Shown piece by piece: positions 9,321-18,077 of a stretch of DNA of 64,000 nt. Numbering within the stretch: the first letter of the stretch is position 1; the number at the start of each line of letters is the position of its first letter. The translations under genes were made by a program, and so were the position numbers. The notes beneath the pieces were generated by a model that was not told the origin of the DNA, made no database searches, and worked only from the letters and a program-made list of their open reading frames with translations. The stretch comes from Calothrix parasitica NIES-267. GTDB lineage: Bacteria > Cyanobacteriota > Cyanobacteriia > Cyanobacteriales > Nostocaceae. Location: positions 3,381,563-3,445,562 of the forward strand of contig NZ_AP018227.1 in the NCBI RefSeq assembly GCF_002368095.1, in the 5' to 3' direction.

Positions 9321-9986
9321 TTAGTCATCTAAATGTACTGTCATTTGAGAAACTTTCATGTTTAAAGCTTGCCAATGCGGATTAGTTGAAGATAATTCTC
9401 TATCACCTAAAACAGCTTCATGCTGCTGAGGATTTTTTTTGATAGCTTCTTGATCGGGAGCGAGTTGAAGAGAAAGCTGTCCTTGATATTTAGATAGATT
9501 AGTAGTTTCCAAATTGATAAAACCACCGTAATCCCAGCCAAGTCCAGTTAATCTGAAATCACCTAATTTTTTTTGTAATTCTTGAAAAGAAGTTCCCACA
9601 CCGATACCTTCGGGAATCTTCCAAACGGAACCAAAATCTCTAACGTATAATAGTTTTTCCCGAGTATCTTCTTCCCAAGCGACAGTAAAACTTTTACCAT
9701 CATCTAAATTCACTTTGGTAACGGGAACCGAGATTGTTCCCTCATCTTCTAACAAAACATCATCTTTCAACTTTGATTCACCAAACATTTTGACTAAATC
9801 AGCGCGGGTAGTTTTACTTGTTACTGCACCAACCTGTTTTCCTGGAATTATCAAAGTATTATTTAATATGTCAGACTCCGACTGTAAAAAATTAAATGAC
9901 AAAAAATTTTGTCCCGTATTGCTAGGAGAACAACCCACTATTATTGCGATAAAAACAATAGTAATAACTTTATTAATTGGAATCAT
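9321..9986 (-). CDS. Secreted lipoprotein, paralog of 8292-9191
   Basis: 221-residue predicted lipoprotein with lipobox IIVGCSP (Cys19). It shares the blocks LIIPGKQVGAVTSKTTRADL, FGESKLKDDVLLEDEGT and VPVTKVN with the downstream gene, as well as the GLGWDYGGFINLE segment, so the pair arose by tandem duplication. It lacks the long Ser/Asn/Gln linker of its paralog. The spacing of 129 bp and equal orientation allow cotranscription. Function is unknown. A bias for Asn and Lys codons matches the surrounding genome. Confidence 0.75.
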   Translation of the reverse strand: MIPINKVITIVFIAIIVGCSPSNTGQNFLSFNFLQSESDILNNTLIIPGKQVGAVTSKTTRADLVKMFGESKLKDDVLLEDEGTISVPVTKVNLDDGKSFTVAWEEDTREKLLYVRDFGSVWKIPEGIGVGTSFQELQKKLGDFRLTGLGWDYGGFINLETTNLSKYQGQLSLQLAPDQEAIKKNPQQHEAVLGDRELSSTNPHWQALNMKVSQMTVHLDD

Positions 9987-10255
9987 ATATATACCTCGTC
10001 AATAATTATCTAATAATTAAAATGATTTTTAATTATAGAAAAATACAAGTTGAGTATATAGTAATGATAATTAGGGTCAAGTATAAACTTGACATTTAAT
10101 CTTGATTTAAAATAGATAGGGAATAGGGAATAGATAGCATTTCTTTATAAAGATGTGCTTAATTCAGCCCACCTGTGTGAGCTTTGTAGGTGTAGCTCCA
10201 GCCTTCCAGGCTGAGAGTGATTATTAATCTCGTTACCAATTACCAATTACCAAAG

Positions 10256-11044
10256 CTATGTATTAAAAGCTCTCCAAAAAATATAAACTGCTAAAATAGC
10301 CAGTCCAATACGAAATATTAAACTAACAACCTGGTCGGGTAATTTAGGTAAATATCTGGTACTAAGTTGCGCTCCGAAAAGTCCTCCAAACCCTAAAATT
10401 AAACCTTCAATCAATAATATATTGCCTTCGATAGCATGTCTGTATGCAGAAGAAATAGAGCTAATAACAATAACTCCTAAACTAGTTTGAATTGCTTTTT
10501 TAATCGGTTCTGCTAATAAAAGCATTTGTAGAGGTACCATAATTACACCACCACCGACACCGAATATACCAGCAAGCATTCCAGCAAGACCCCCGGTAAT
10601 AATTCGAGAAGCAATAGAAGCAATTGTCGATTCCTGGTTTTGCTGATTTTGTTCGTTTTCTGCTGCTTCTTCTTGCTTTTTCGATAATTTCTTACGTAAC
10701 TCTACCAAATAAATAGTAAATAAAAGTAAAATTCCAAAAGCAACTAATCGATTTCTCTCAGGAATAAATTTTGCGATTCCAGCACTGAAATAAGCAGTAC
10801 AGGCCGCAGGTAGCGCTAAAAAAATGACCTTCTTAAAATCGATATATCCCATGCGCCAATTCTGGATAGTTCCAGAAGTTGCTGTAATCACAATTGCAAG
10901 ACTACTAGTAGCAGTAGCCTGCAAAAGTGTATATCCAAATGTTAACAATATAGGTACTAAAACCGTACCACCACCAATACCTAATAATCCAGCGAGAATA
11001 CCTGCTATTAATCCACTAATTAGTAGAAGCAACCAATTTTCCAT
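10256..11044 (-). CDS. TauE/SafE family permease
   Basis: 262-residue membrane protein of the TauE/SafE (DUF81) family, anion exporters or importers connected in some species with sulfite, sulfoacetate or other organosulfur compounds. The family shows two repeated halves, and both Gly-rich motifs are present: SGLIAGILAGLLGIGGGTVLVP at the start and GGLAGMLAGIFGVGGGVIMVP at about 150-170. A charged Gln/Glu/Asn loop (about 118-140) separates them. About eight TM helices are visible. The substrate cannot be told from sequence. The gene stands alone, with an STRR tract directly upstream of the start. Confidence 0.88.
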   Translation of the reverse strand: MENWLLLLISGLIAGILAGLLGIGGGTVLVPILLTFGYTLLQATATSSLAIVITATSGTIQNWRMGYIDFKKVIFLALPAACTAYFSAGIAKFIPERNRLVAFGILLLFTIYLVELRKKLSKKQEEAAENEQNQQNQESTIASIASRIITGGLAGMLAGIFGVGGGVIMVPLQMLLLAEPIKKAIQTSLGVIVISSISSAYRHAIEGNILLIEGLILGFGGLFGAQLSTRYLPKLPDQVVSLIFRIGLAILAVYIFWRAFNT

Positions 11045-11045
11045 T

Positions 11046-11115
11046 TTTAATTATTAGTTGTTAGTTGTTAGTTATTAGTTGTTAATTGTTAGCTACCAGT
11101 TGTTAGTTATTAGTT
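11046..11115. repeat. STRR tract (TTAGTTG/TTAGTTA)
   Basis: About ten heptamers of TTAGTTG, TTAGTTA and close variants directly upstream of the TauE/SafE gene. A second tract (AACTCCT-type) at 11240-11280 reaches into the 3' end of the formamidase gene and provides its stop codon. Confidence 0.85.
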
Positions 11116-11269
11116 GTTAGCGATTGATAATAATCTAATCAGTGAAATCAGTGAAATCTATTTAATCCGTGATATTTGTTAATTGTTAATTATTATCAAA
11201 GGAAACAGGGAAGATAATTCGTAGTTATTAATTAATAACTGCTAACTTCCAACTTCTAACTCCTAACTC

Positions 11270-12241
11270 CTAACTCGCAATTCCTTTCCCTTCTGGTAAA
11301 ATCGCCTTTGATAACATTCCATGTACGCCTTTTTGAGGTAAGTTGACGACTTGGGTAATGCGAAAACTTACTGTTAAACTGCATAATATATAGGCTTCTT
11401 CAGGGGATAACTTTGTGCAGCTTACCAGAAAATCAATCATGTTTTTTAAGGCTTTTTCAAAAGCTTCATCTAATGTCGGAGCGAAACCCATCGTGATGAT
11501 ATCAGTGGGAGTTTCTGCTATTGGTGTGGAGATTTGCAAATCCTTCCTCAGCTTTAGTTCAATAGTACCGTTCATGGAAGTTTCAATTGCAGTCACATTT
11601 ACTTCCCCGTCTCCCTGAATTGAATGTCCGTCACCGATAGAAAATAATGCACCGGGGAGGAATATTGGTAAAAATATTTTGGAACCAGCTTGTAATTCGC
11701 GATTATCGATATTTCCACCGTAGTTTCCTGGAGGTATGGAATTTCGAGAACTTTCGATTGTGCTAACCCCAAGAATACCGAAAAATGGTTTGAGGGGAAT
11801 TTTGATACCGCTACCTGTAGGAAATTCTGCAACGTTATTTTCTAAATCCAAAGGAATAAATCGTAAATTAGGTTGATTAAACTCTTTTGGTAAAGCACCG
11901 CAATTTTTACGAATTACATTAAACCCAACTGGTAAACTTGGTGTAATTTCCTTCAAAGTTACTTCCAAAACATCCCCTGGTTGAGCATCTTCGACGTAAA
12001 TTGGTCCGGTAAGTAAATGAGGTCCCCCTGCAATTTTACGTTCGGGTGAAAGATTTTTGTATATATCCCATAATGCAGGAGTTACAAATTCCGGTGGTGC
12101 TTTTTCGCAAACATGAAACCCCGTATAAGTTTCGATATCCACGGTATCACCAGAGTTGACGCTGATTACTGGTTTGAGTAGATGCGAAAAACCACCAAGA
12201 TGTACCGTTTCTTTAGTTGCTTTAACAATATGATGAGACAT
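11270..12241 (-). CDS. Acetamidase/formamidase family protein
   Basis: 323-residue member of the FmdA/AmdA family, which hydrolyses short amides such as formamide or acetamide to ammonia and the acid. Visible signs are HHIVKATKETVHLG at the start, the conserved block FGILGVS in the middle, and the family signature ALFSIGDGHSIQGDGEV (about 197-214), followed by an end region with MLSKAILPEGKGIAS. Length is near the usual 300-330 for the short form. It is likely a cytoplasmic nitrogen-scavenging enzyme. The final TAG stop lies within the STRR that follows, so the last residue or two may be repeat-derived. The true substrate is not shown by the sequence. Confidence 0.87.
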   Translation of the reverse strand: MSHHIVKATKETVHLGGFSHLLKPVISVNSGDTVDIETYTGFHVCEKAPPEFVTPALWDIYKNLSPERKIAGGPHLLTGPIYVEDAQPGDVLEVTLKEITPSLPVGFNVIRKNCGALPKEFNQPNLRFIPLDLENNVAEFPTGSGIKIPLKPFFGILGVSTIESSRNSIPPGNYGGNIDNRELQAGSKIFLPIFLPGALFSIGDGHSIQGDGEVNVTAIETSMNGTIELKLRKDLQISTPIAETPTDIITMGFAPTLDEAFEKALKNMIDFLVSCTKLSPEEAYILCSLTVSFRITQVVNLPQKGVHGMLSKAILPEGKGIAS

Positions 12242-12563
12242 AGGATTTTGGATTTCGGATTTTGGATTTTGGATTGTTATCTTATTTGGGAAGCGATTTT
12301 AGATTTTGTAAATACGGTTGTTTGAAGGTTTAGCTGACAAGTTAGTGAAAACAAGGACTTGTTTTAATCTAAAATCCAAAACCATTTTAAGATAAAAAAT
12401 CAGTATTATTGCTGATTGTTAGCTTGTGCTGTGACTTTTATCTCATACAAAAATGCCACGTCTTTGTAAAAAGACATGACAAATAAGTTTAGAGAGTTTA
12501 AATGACTTTTGCTATGACTGAAACTTTAATCTGGGTTTTACCAAGAGGGATGTAACAGATAGT
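12242..12563. other. Intergenic spacer with GGATTTT repeats
   Basis: Holds a short GGATTTT/GGATTTC repeat directly before the formamidase start (12243-12277) and a small hairpin GTCTTTGTAAAAAGAC at about 12461-12476. Nothing else is recognised. No strong terminator is seen downstream of the cassette gene ending at 12564. Confidence 0.4.
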
Positions 12564-13235
12564 CTATTTAGAAGATTTATCTAAACATTCTTCATGACCA
12601 CCAGCTTTAATAATGAAGTCATCAAAATCATTATCATTTTGATTGACTCTAGGAATTTGAGAGTTGGTATCATCCCAGCGAATCGTAACACCACCATTAG
12701 CTAGAGCAGAGAAACCACCGATAAACTTTGCTTGTTGGTTTCCTGCGAAATTTTTCGCGTCAGTGGAGTATACAACCCCTACATTTCTTCCTTTGAATTG
12801 AGACTTCAAATAAAAACTGTATCTATTTCCAGCCTTAAAAATGAATTGTGCGGTTCCGGGTAAAGGTACTGCATTTCCAAGGGTTCCCTGGAAGTCATTA
12901 GGGTTATCTGTTAAACCATCGGAGGGTTTATTTAAAGCTTGCTCGAATTGAGACGGGCTTAAATCACTTGGTTTGACTTCCCCAATTAAATCTGTCTCTT
13001 GTCCGGTAGTTTCATTTCTAACACCGAAAACAGATTGGTAAGCACCGTAAGAGCGAACGAATTTAAATTGTACGACAGTGTTTTTTGTGAATAAAACACC
13101 GCTATTATCGAAAAATTCTTGAGATTGGACTTGAATTGGTGCGGGAGTTTGAGCTTGCGCTGGTGATGAGAAAACGCTGAAGATTCCTCCGATTACCACT
13201 CCAACAAACAGACTAAGATGGGGCTTTTTGAACAT
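12564..13235 (-). CDS. Cassette protein C: secreted DUF4114-like protein
   Basis: 223 residues with a clear signal peptide (MFKKPHLSLF..., cleavage likely after SSPAQA). The mature part resembles calcium-site-bearing secreted domains: its end GGVTIRWDDTNSQIP...NDNDFDDFIIKAGGHEEC recalls DUF4114-type modules by its Asp/Asn cluster. It is very similar to C' at 16772-17434, most strongly from PNDFQGTLGNAVPLPGTAQF to the end. AAGGA lies 6 bp before the ATG. It is the third gene of the A-B-C cassette, 15 bp after B, so probably cotranscribed and translated with it. Function is unknown; export across the plasma membrane is well supported. Confidence 0.7.
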   Translation of the reverse strand: MFKKPHLSLFVGVVIGGIFSVFSSPAQAQTPAPIQVQSQEFFDNSGVLFTKNTVVQFKFVRSYGAYQSVFGVRNETTGQETDLIGEVKPSDLSPSQFEQALNKPSDGLTDNPNDFQGTLGNAVPLPGTAQFIFKAGNRYSFYLKSQFKGRNVGVVYSTDAKNFAGNQQAKFIGGFSALANGGVTIRWDDTNSQIPRVNQNDNDFDDFIIKAGGHEECLDKSSK

Positions 13236-13250
13236 GATTATTCCTTAAAT

Positions 13251-13727
13251 CTACCAGGTACGATTGGCTACGCTAGCTTTTATGGTTTCTACTTGTTGGT
13301 CAACTTTTTCTAATAAAGCGTCAGATTCACGCAATAAAGAATTTAGTTTTTCGCATTTCTCTGGGTTATAGGAAGTCTGAGTTGGTGCGGGTTTAGCTGG
13401 ACCCTGACCAAGTAGAAAACCCCGCAACTCACATGTATTGTCGCTGCAACCGCAAGAATTACAAGCAACGTAAGCATCTGTTAGTTGGTCAGCTAACTGT
13501 TCCCCACTCTCAATAAGTTGAGGATTTAGTCCACCAGTGTTGAAAAACATAGGTGCCCCATCAAATACATTAGTTCCGGTAATATTAGATAAATTGCTGC
13601 CAGTGATATTAGATAGATTGCTACCGGAGGTGTTGGAGTTGTTTGTTTGAGCATTAGCGGAACCTGCTAATCCACTAAAAACTAATGATGTACCTAGAAT
13701 CAGACCGATTAATTTGCTTCTACGCAT
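13251..13727 (-). CDS. Cassette protein B: small secreted Cys-rich protein with SNLSNITG repeats
   Basis: 158 residues from the ATG chosen here; an upstream in-frame TTG would add four residues, but MRRSKLIGLILGTSL is a standard signal start and GGTG lies 6 bp before it. The signal ends near AQT. Then come octapeptide repeats of the form SNLSNITG (three copies counting the variant TGTNVF edge), a Cys cluster CNSCGCSDNTCELRGFLLG, and a C-terminal helical segment with EKCEKLNSLL and VDQQVETIKASV. The paralog B' at 17482 has an extra repeat copy and a shorter Cys cluster. No known family is recognised. Position between an OM-like protein and a DUF4114-like protein suggests one envelope assembly. 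Confidence 0.68.
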   Translation of the reverse strand: MRRSKLIGLILGTSLVFSGLAGSANAQTNNSNTSGSNLSNITGSNLSNITGTNVFDGAPMFFNTGGLNPQLIESGEQLADQLTDAYVACNSCGCSDNTCELRGFLLGQGPAKPAPTQTSYNPEKCEKLNSLLRESDALLEKVDQQVETIKASVANRTW

Positions 13728-13783
13728 GATTTTCACCAATTAAATATCCTCTTTAAATGCTGACGATTAGACTTATGATTTGC

Positions 13784-14986
13784 CTAAAACTTGAATCCAA
13801 AGCCAGCCCCAATCACGAATCTGGCTCCATCACTAGCTCCACGACCGGGACCTGCAATGTCACGCACTGCGGGAGTAATAACTAAAGGAATATTCTTAAA
13901 GGGTGCGATAGAAGCTCCTACAGCTAAATCTTGACCAGTCCATTCTGCAATCAAACTAGCTCTAGGATGTACTCTAGCAACAACATTACCAAAAACATTG
14001 AAGTTATCTTTATTGTTGTTTATAGAATCCTCGGTGCGGAACTGTCCATTCCCAACACCAGCAGTAACCGCAACGCGACTAAAAGGTTTGCTGATATCGT
14101 CTCTGGTACGAATAACTTTAGTTACAACTCCGTATAGAGAGTTTTCAAAGTCATTAGTCAGATTACTGCTATAGCTACCAATGTTCAAAAAGCCGTTCAT
14201 CCCAACAGCAACAGCCAAATCATCTTTAATTTGACGGTGGATTTTAACGTTGAAACCACCAATACCAAAGTCACTGTTATAGCGATTGCTGACGCTTGCT
14301 AAGGTGTAATAAAGTACAACACCTACAGATTTTTTTGCATCACCCAAACCAACACCAAATACCATTTCACCATCTTCAGAGTTACCAAATCTGGTACGCT
14401 CTTGATAATCAGCCGCAACAAAACCTGTATTGTTATCAGCACCATATCCTACAGGGATATAAACGCTCATACTAGGAGATGAATACTGGGTGTCAAGCTT
14501 GATTTTGTCTAAATCGCGTAACTTTCTCTGTACTTCTTTAACTCTCTCGAAGGATGGTTTAGCGGGAGTGAATGCAATGATTGGTTCCTGAGCTAAAACA
14601 AAATCACCTTGAGGTGTTAAAGACTCGTCTATTTTTGTGACACTATCAGTTTCAGAAGTAAATTTATCGGAAAAAGCTACTGTAGCTTCGGTTTCAGAAG
14701 AGAATAAGTCTTGTGTTACTGCTTCTGAAGGAGTAGCAGAGTTGATTGTAAGTTCTGATTCTTGAAATTGAGCTAGTTCTTGAACCGCAAGACTTTCATC
14801 TTTTAAAGCAGCTGTCTCAATATTCAAAAGAGTTGTTTGCTGAAGAAGCTCGGGAGTATCTAACTGATTATGATCGGATTTCTCCACACCTTCGATAGCG
14901 AATGTAGAATCAACTATGCCAGACATAGCTAATAGAAGAGAGGTTGCTAGGACATTAGTTAATAGTCCTAGAACTGAACTGTTCAT
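13784..14986 (-). CDS. Cassette protein A: outer-membrane beta-barrel-like protein
   Basis: 400 residues. N-terminal signal (MNSSVLGLLTNVLATSLLLA, cleavage near STFA), an acidic, Ser/Thr/Glu-rich variable region to about 150, then a beta-rich domain starting PSFERVKEVQRKLRDLDKIKLD, with YIPVGYGADNNTGF, alternating Gly/aromatic strands and a C-terminal FVIGAGFGFKF ending in Phe, as in outer-membrane barrels. The second half is close to A' (18078-19352); the linker is not. It heads the A-B-C cassette. An IS element sits 114 bp upstream of its ATG, so its native promoter may be displaced or replaced. Function is unknown; the OM location is inferred. Confidence 0.7.
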   Translation of the reverse strand: MNSSVLGLLTNVLATSLLLAMSGIVDSTFAIEGVEKSDHNQLDTPELLQQTTLLNIETAALKDESLAVQELAQFQESELTINSATPSEAVTQDLFSSETEATVAFSDKFTSETDSVTKIDESLTPQGDFVLAQEPIIAFTPAKPSFERVKEVQRKLRDLDKIKLDTQYSSPSMSVYIPVGYGADNNTGFVAADYQERTRFGNSEDGEMVFGVGLGDAKKSVGVVLYYTLASVSNRYNSDFGIGGFNVKIHRQIKDDLAVAVGMNGFLNIGSYSSNLTNDFENSLYGVVTKVIRTRDDISKPFSRVAVTAGVGNGQFRTEDSINNNKDNFNVFGNVVARVHPRASLIAEWTGQDLAVGASIAPFKNIPLVITPAVRDIAGPGRGASDGARFVIGAGFGFKF

Positions 14987-15099
14987 AAGCTTGAGCTTTT
15001 TGTATTTAAGTTAAATGAATTTTGACTTCTGTCTAATAATTTTTAAAATATTGATAACTAAAAAGATAGCTATATTTATACCATTAGCCACAAATAATT

Positions 15100-16346
15100 T
15101 AGGACTTACGCAACTGGCACAAGCAATGGTGCGCGAAGCGCACCGAGCGCCTAAAAAACTAAATTATAGACATAGCAACATCGGGACGTTTTAGTTGCTC
15201 GATTAGATAATTGGAAAGCAAATTATGCTTAATTTTATAAACAGTTTCACCTGTTTTATAGGCTAAGTTTTTTAGTCTAAGCCAAACTAACATCGCGCAA
15301 GCGACATGATTTCTTTGAAGACGAGCCTTACGGCATTGACAAGATTCAATACCTGTTAACTGCTTTAATTCTCTGTGAAAATCCTCAATTTTCCAACGAA
15401 TTTTACACACCTTTTGTGTAACATCTATAGAGCTTTGAGATAAGTCATTGGTCGCGACATAATCCGTTCTGTCGGTAGAGACAATAACACGGAATAATTT
15501 CACTTTTTTATTAGCAGGGAATCCTTTTATTTTTACTATTTTACCATCTTCTAGTTCTTCATCACTCCATTCTAAAGATTTAATATTATTGTATTTCTCT
15601 TTTCCAAAACTATCGTCAACTAAGCGATTTGTTTTTAAAGGACAATAAAAAGTTTTATCTAAACTATCGATGTAAAGCATTAACTTATTAACTGCATACC
15701 ATGTATCCATCAGAACTGTATTAAAAGGCAGATTCCTTTGATACACAAGGCTTATGAGCATATTTTTCACATGATCTATCTTACTTAAACCATCATTTTC
15801 AGGGTTGAAAATACGATAGTCTATTACCCAAAATTGTAGTGTTTTAGGGTTAACATATATGCAATTTACTATTCCTATCCCTTTAACAACACCATGCTCA
15901 TTACCACTATACTGTCTTCGTACTATTTCTATTTCTTCCGAAAATCTTTTATCTATAACTGTATCATCAAATATGATATAAGCATTATCGTCAACTACTA
16001 TTAAATCCTTTGCGTTGTCCCAAAGTAAACGAGGAGTTAGCTTTTCATTCTTCAAATAATAATTAATTTTATCATGACTAATATTTTCCAAGTGTTCTGC
16101 TAGATTAGTCATTGTATAGTTGATTTGACTACTAAGTAAGTATTGACAATAATTAAGTTTAGTAAATTTCATTGTGAACCAATTTAGCGACGCACCTTAT
16201 AATCATTTTCTCATGAAATTTAAACGATAACTTTAATCAGTTAATTACTGATAACAATTAAAAAAATGCTGATATCACAGATTGTCGTTTACAGTACTAA
16301 AGTACTGGTAATTGGCGATCGCTATGTGCCGGTTGCGTAAGTCCTA
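15100..16346 (-). mobile_element. Complete IS element with 22-bp inverted repeats
   Basis: 1247-bp element. The left end TAGGACTTACGCAACTGGCA and the right end read in reverse TAGGACTTACGCAACCGGCA agree over 22 bp with one mismatch. It is flanked by the direct 5-bp repeat TAATT (15095-15099 and 16347-16351), taken as the target duplication. It contains one transposase gene on the minus strand, intact. It lies between the two copies of the A-B-C cassette. The same terminal 13 bases bound a small non-autonomous element at 40991. Confidence 0.9.
15159..16172 (-). CDS. IS4/IS701-superfamily DDE transposase
   Basis: 337-residue DDE transposase, apparently intact. Catalytic candidates are Asp in FDDTVIDK (about 68-75), Asp in VLMDTWYAVNK (about 156) and Glu in KIRWKIEDFHRELKQLTGIE (about 265-270), the last matching the YREK-type C1 region of the IS4 group. 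The N-terminal YLLSSQINYTMTNLAEHL is also typical for cyanobacterial members. The ORF fills most of the element, leaving 58 bp and 174 bp to the two ends. Assignment to IS701 against other IS4 relatives is tentative. Confidence 0.88.
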   Translation of the reverse strand: MKFTKLNYCQYLLSSQINYTMTNLAEHLENISHDKINYYLKNEKLTPRLLWDNAKDLIVVDDNAYIIFDDTVIDKRFSEEIEIVRRQYSGNEHGVVKGIGIVNCIYVNPKTLQFWVIDYRIFNPENDGLSKIDHVKNMLISLVYQRNLPFNTVLMDTWYAVNKLMLYIDSLDKTFYCPLKTNRLVDDSFGKEKYNNIKSLEWSDEELEDGKIVKIKGFPANKKVKLFRVIVSTDRTDYVATNDLSQSSIDVTQKVCKIRWKIEDFHRELKQLTGIESCQCRKARLQRNHVACAMLVWLRLKNLAYKTGETVYKIKHNLLSNYLIEQLKRPDVAMSII

Positions 16347-16351
16347 TAATT

Positions 16352-16771
16352 ATAAAAATGATTAGTTGAATTAATTTACTAAACTATGTAAAACCTTCGT
16401 ATAATAGCTTTTTTGCAAAACTGGATAATTACAAATATATTTCAAAAAAAAATAAAAAATCTATGTGTGATAGTTAATTAAATTTTAGTTTAATATTATT
16501 TGTGTAAAAATATTGGCTGTAGGTTATATTTAACTATGTCTTTTCTGACACGCTATAAAGACCGTTAAACCTAGTTTATGAAGCTACTTTATAACCCCTA
16601 AAAATAATTTTATGTAATAAGTTATAAAATTATTGTTTAGGGGTTAATACAGTACAAATATGTTACCAAAAAAAATATAGAGTTGAGCAATAGTTCTATA
16701 AATGTATTGACTGTTTCCCAGTCTATTGAGGTCAAGGTGTACCTCAGTTGCTGTAGGAACGCTATAACAAA
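16352..16771. other. Spacer downstream of cassette C'
   Basis: 420 bp of AT-rich DNA between the IS right end and the 3' end of C'. The only structure seen is the large hairpin described at 16592-16646. No open frame of note. Confidence 0.5.
16592..16646 (-). terminator. Large AT-rich hairpin, possible terminator of the A'-B'-C' unit
   Basis: Left arm TAACCCCTAAAAATAATTTT and right arm read in reverse TAACCCCTAAACAATAATTT pair over about 22 bp with one bulge around a 10-base loop. It lies 126 bp past the stop of C' in the direction of transcription. There is no clean U-tract, so a palindromic repeat is the alternative. Confidence 0.45.
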
Positions 16772-17434
16772 TTATTCATCGATACATATTTCATGGCCAC
16801 CAGCACGAAGGATGAAATCATCAAAGTCATTGTCGTTTCGATTGACTCTAGGAATTTGAGAGTTGGTATCATCCCATCGAATCAGAACACCACCGTTCGC
16901 TAATGCAGAAAAACCACCGGCAAATTTTGCTTGTTTGTTACCAGAAGTATTTTTCACGTCTGTTGAATATACAACACCAACATTTCTTCCGCGAAACTTA
17001 GACTTCAGGTAAAAGCTGTATCTGTTTCCAGCTTTGAAGGTAAATTGTGCGGTTCCGGGTAATGGTACAGCATTTCCAAGAGTTCCTTGAAAGTCATTAG
17101 GATTATCTGTTAGACCGTCAGAGGGTTTGTTTAAAGTTTGCTCAAATTGGGACATACTCAAATCACTAGGTTTGACTTCCCCAATTAAATCTGTTTCTTC
17201 CCCAGTAGTTTCGTTTTTAATACCGAATACAGATTGGTAAGCACCGTAAGAACGAATAAACTTAAATTGTATAAGGGTATCCATGAAAAACAGGATACCG
17301 GTATTACCAAATAATTCTTGAGATTGTACTTTAACTTTTTCGGGAGTTCGAGCTTGCGCTGGTGATGAGAAAACGCTGAAGATTCCTCCGATTAAAACTC
17401 CGATAAACAGGCTAAGATGGGGCTTTTTTAACAT
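16772..17434 (-). CDS. Cassette protein C': secreted DUF4114-like protein
   Basis: 220 residues, paralog of C (12564-13235). Same signal peptide type (MLKKPHLSLFIGVLIGG, cleavage near SSPAQA), same segment SYGAYQSVFG, and same acidic end RNDNDFDDFILRAGGHE, with a conserved final Cys (HEICIDE). TGAGGA precedes the ATG. Differences from C cluster in the first 40 mature residues. It ends the upstream copy of the cassette. Export is well supported; function is unknown. Confidence 0.7.
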   Translation of the reverse strand: MLKKPHLSLFIGVLIGGIFSVFSSPAQARTPEKVKVQSQELFGNTGILFFMDTLIQFKFIRSYGAYQSVFGIKNETTGEETDLIGEVKPSDLSMSQFEQTLNKPSDGLTDNPNDFQGTLGNAVPLPGTAQFTFKAGNRYSFYLKSKFRGRNVGVVYSTDVKNTSGNKQAKFAGGFSALANGGVLIRWDDTNSQIPRVNRNDNDFDDFILRAGGHEICIDE

Positions 17435-17481
17435 GATTAATCCTCACAACACTGAATCTGGTTAGTCTCGAAAGCTCAAAT

Positions 17482-17988
17482 CTACCAATCACGATTGGTT
17501 ATGCTAGTTTTTACGACTTCTACTTGTTGATTAACTTCATTCAAAAAAGTTTTAGACTCGCTCAATAGAGTGTTGTATTTTTTACACTTTTTTGAGCTAT
17601 TAGAAGTCTGATTTATCGTGGTTTTTGGTTTATTACCGATTAAAAAACCGCGTAATTTGCATGGATTACAAACACTACAGCTTTGATAAGCGTCTTGTAA
17701 TTCTTCTGCTAACTGTTGCGCTCTTTCATTAATCTGGGGATTTAATTCGCCGCTTTTGGTGAAGAAAGGTCCTGGGTTAAATACATTGGTTCCGGTAATA
17801 TTAGATAAATTATTATTAGTAACATTAGATAAATTACTGCCGGTAATATTGGATAAATTACTACCAGTGATATTAGATAAATTACTGTTAGAGGGGCCAC
17901 TTGATTGAGCGCTAGCGGAATCTGTCAGCAGTCCATTCAAGACTAATGATGTACCTAGAATCAGACCAATTAATTTACTTCTACGCAT
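17482..17988 (-). CDS. Cassette protein B': small secreted Cys-rich protein with octapeptide repeats
   Basis: 168 residues from the ATG selected (MRRSKLIGLILGTSLVLNG); the longer frame would add eleven residues before a normal signal peptide and is less likely. After the signal (near SASAQ) there are four octapeptides of SNLSNITG type, one of them degenerate (NNNLSNIT). Then come a Cys cluster CSVCNPCKLRGFLIG, KKCKKYNTLL and a helical end VNQQVEVVKTSITNRDW. It is the paralog of B at 13251 with one more repeat and fewer cluster cysteines. It lies 47 bp from C' and 89 bp from A'. Unknown function. Confidence 0.68.
   Translation of the reverse strand: MRRSKLIGLILGTSLVLNGLLTDSASAQSSGPSNSNLSNITGSNLSNITGSNLSNVTNNNLSNITGTNVFNPGPFFTKSGELNPQINERAQQLAEELQDAYQSCSVCNPCKLRGFLIGNKPKTTINQTSNSSKKCKKYNTLLSESKTFLNEVNQQVEVVKTSITNRDW
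17792..17887 (-). repeat. Four 24-bp tandem repeats inside B'
   Basis: Four contiguous 24-bp units (17792, 17816, 17840, 17864) encode the octapeptides. Unit 2 is the most diverged. Gene B at 13251 has fewer units, so the array has changed length since the cassette duplicated. Confidence 0.85.
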
Positions 17989-18077
17989 AATTTTTACCGA
18001 TTTTTTTCCGAATAAATACACTCTTTAATTGCTGATGTTTAGACCTATATTTTGCTAATTCCTTGCTAATTATTAGC

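Noticed and set aside
13728-13739. TTG start for cassette protein B
   Set aside because: Adds residues before a standard signal peptide; the ATG has better spacing.
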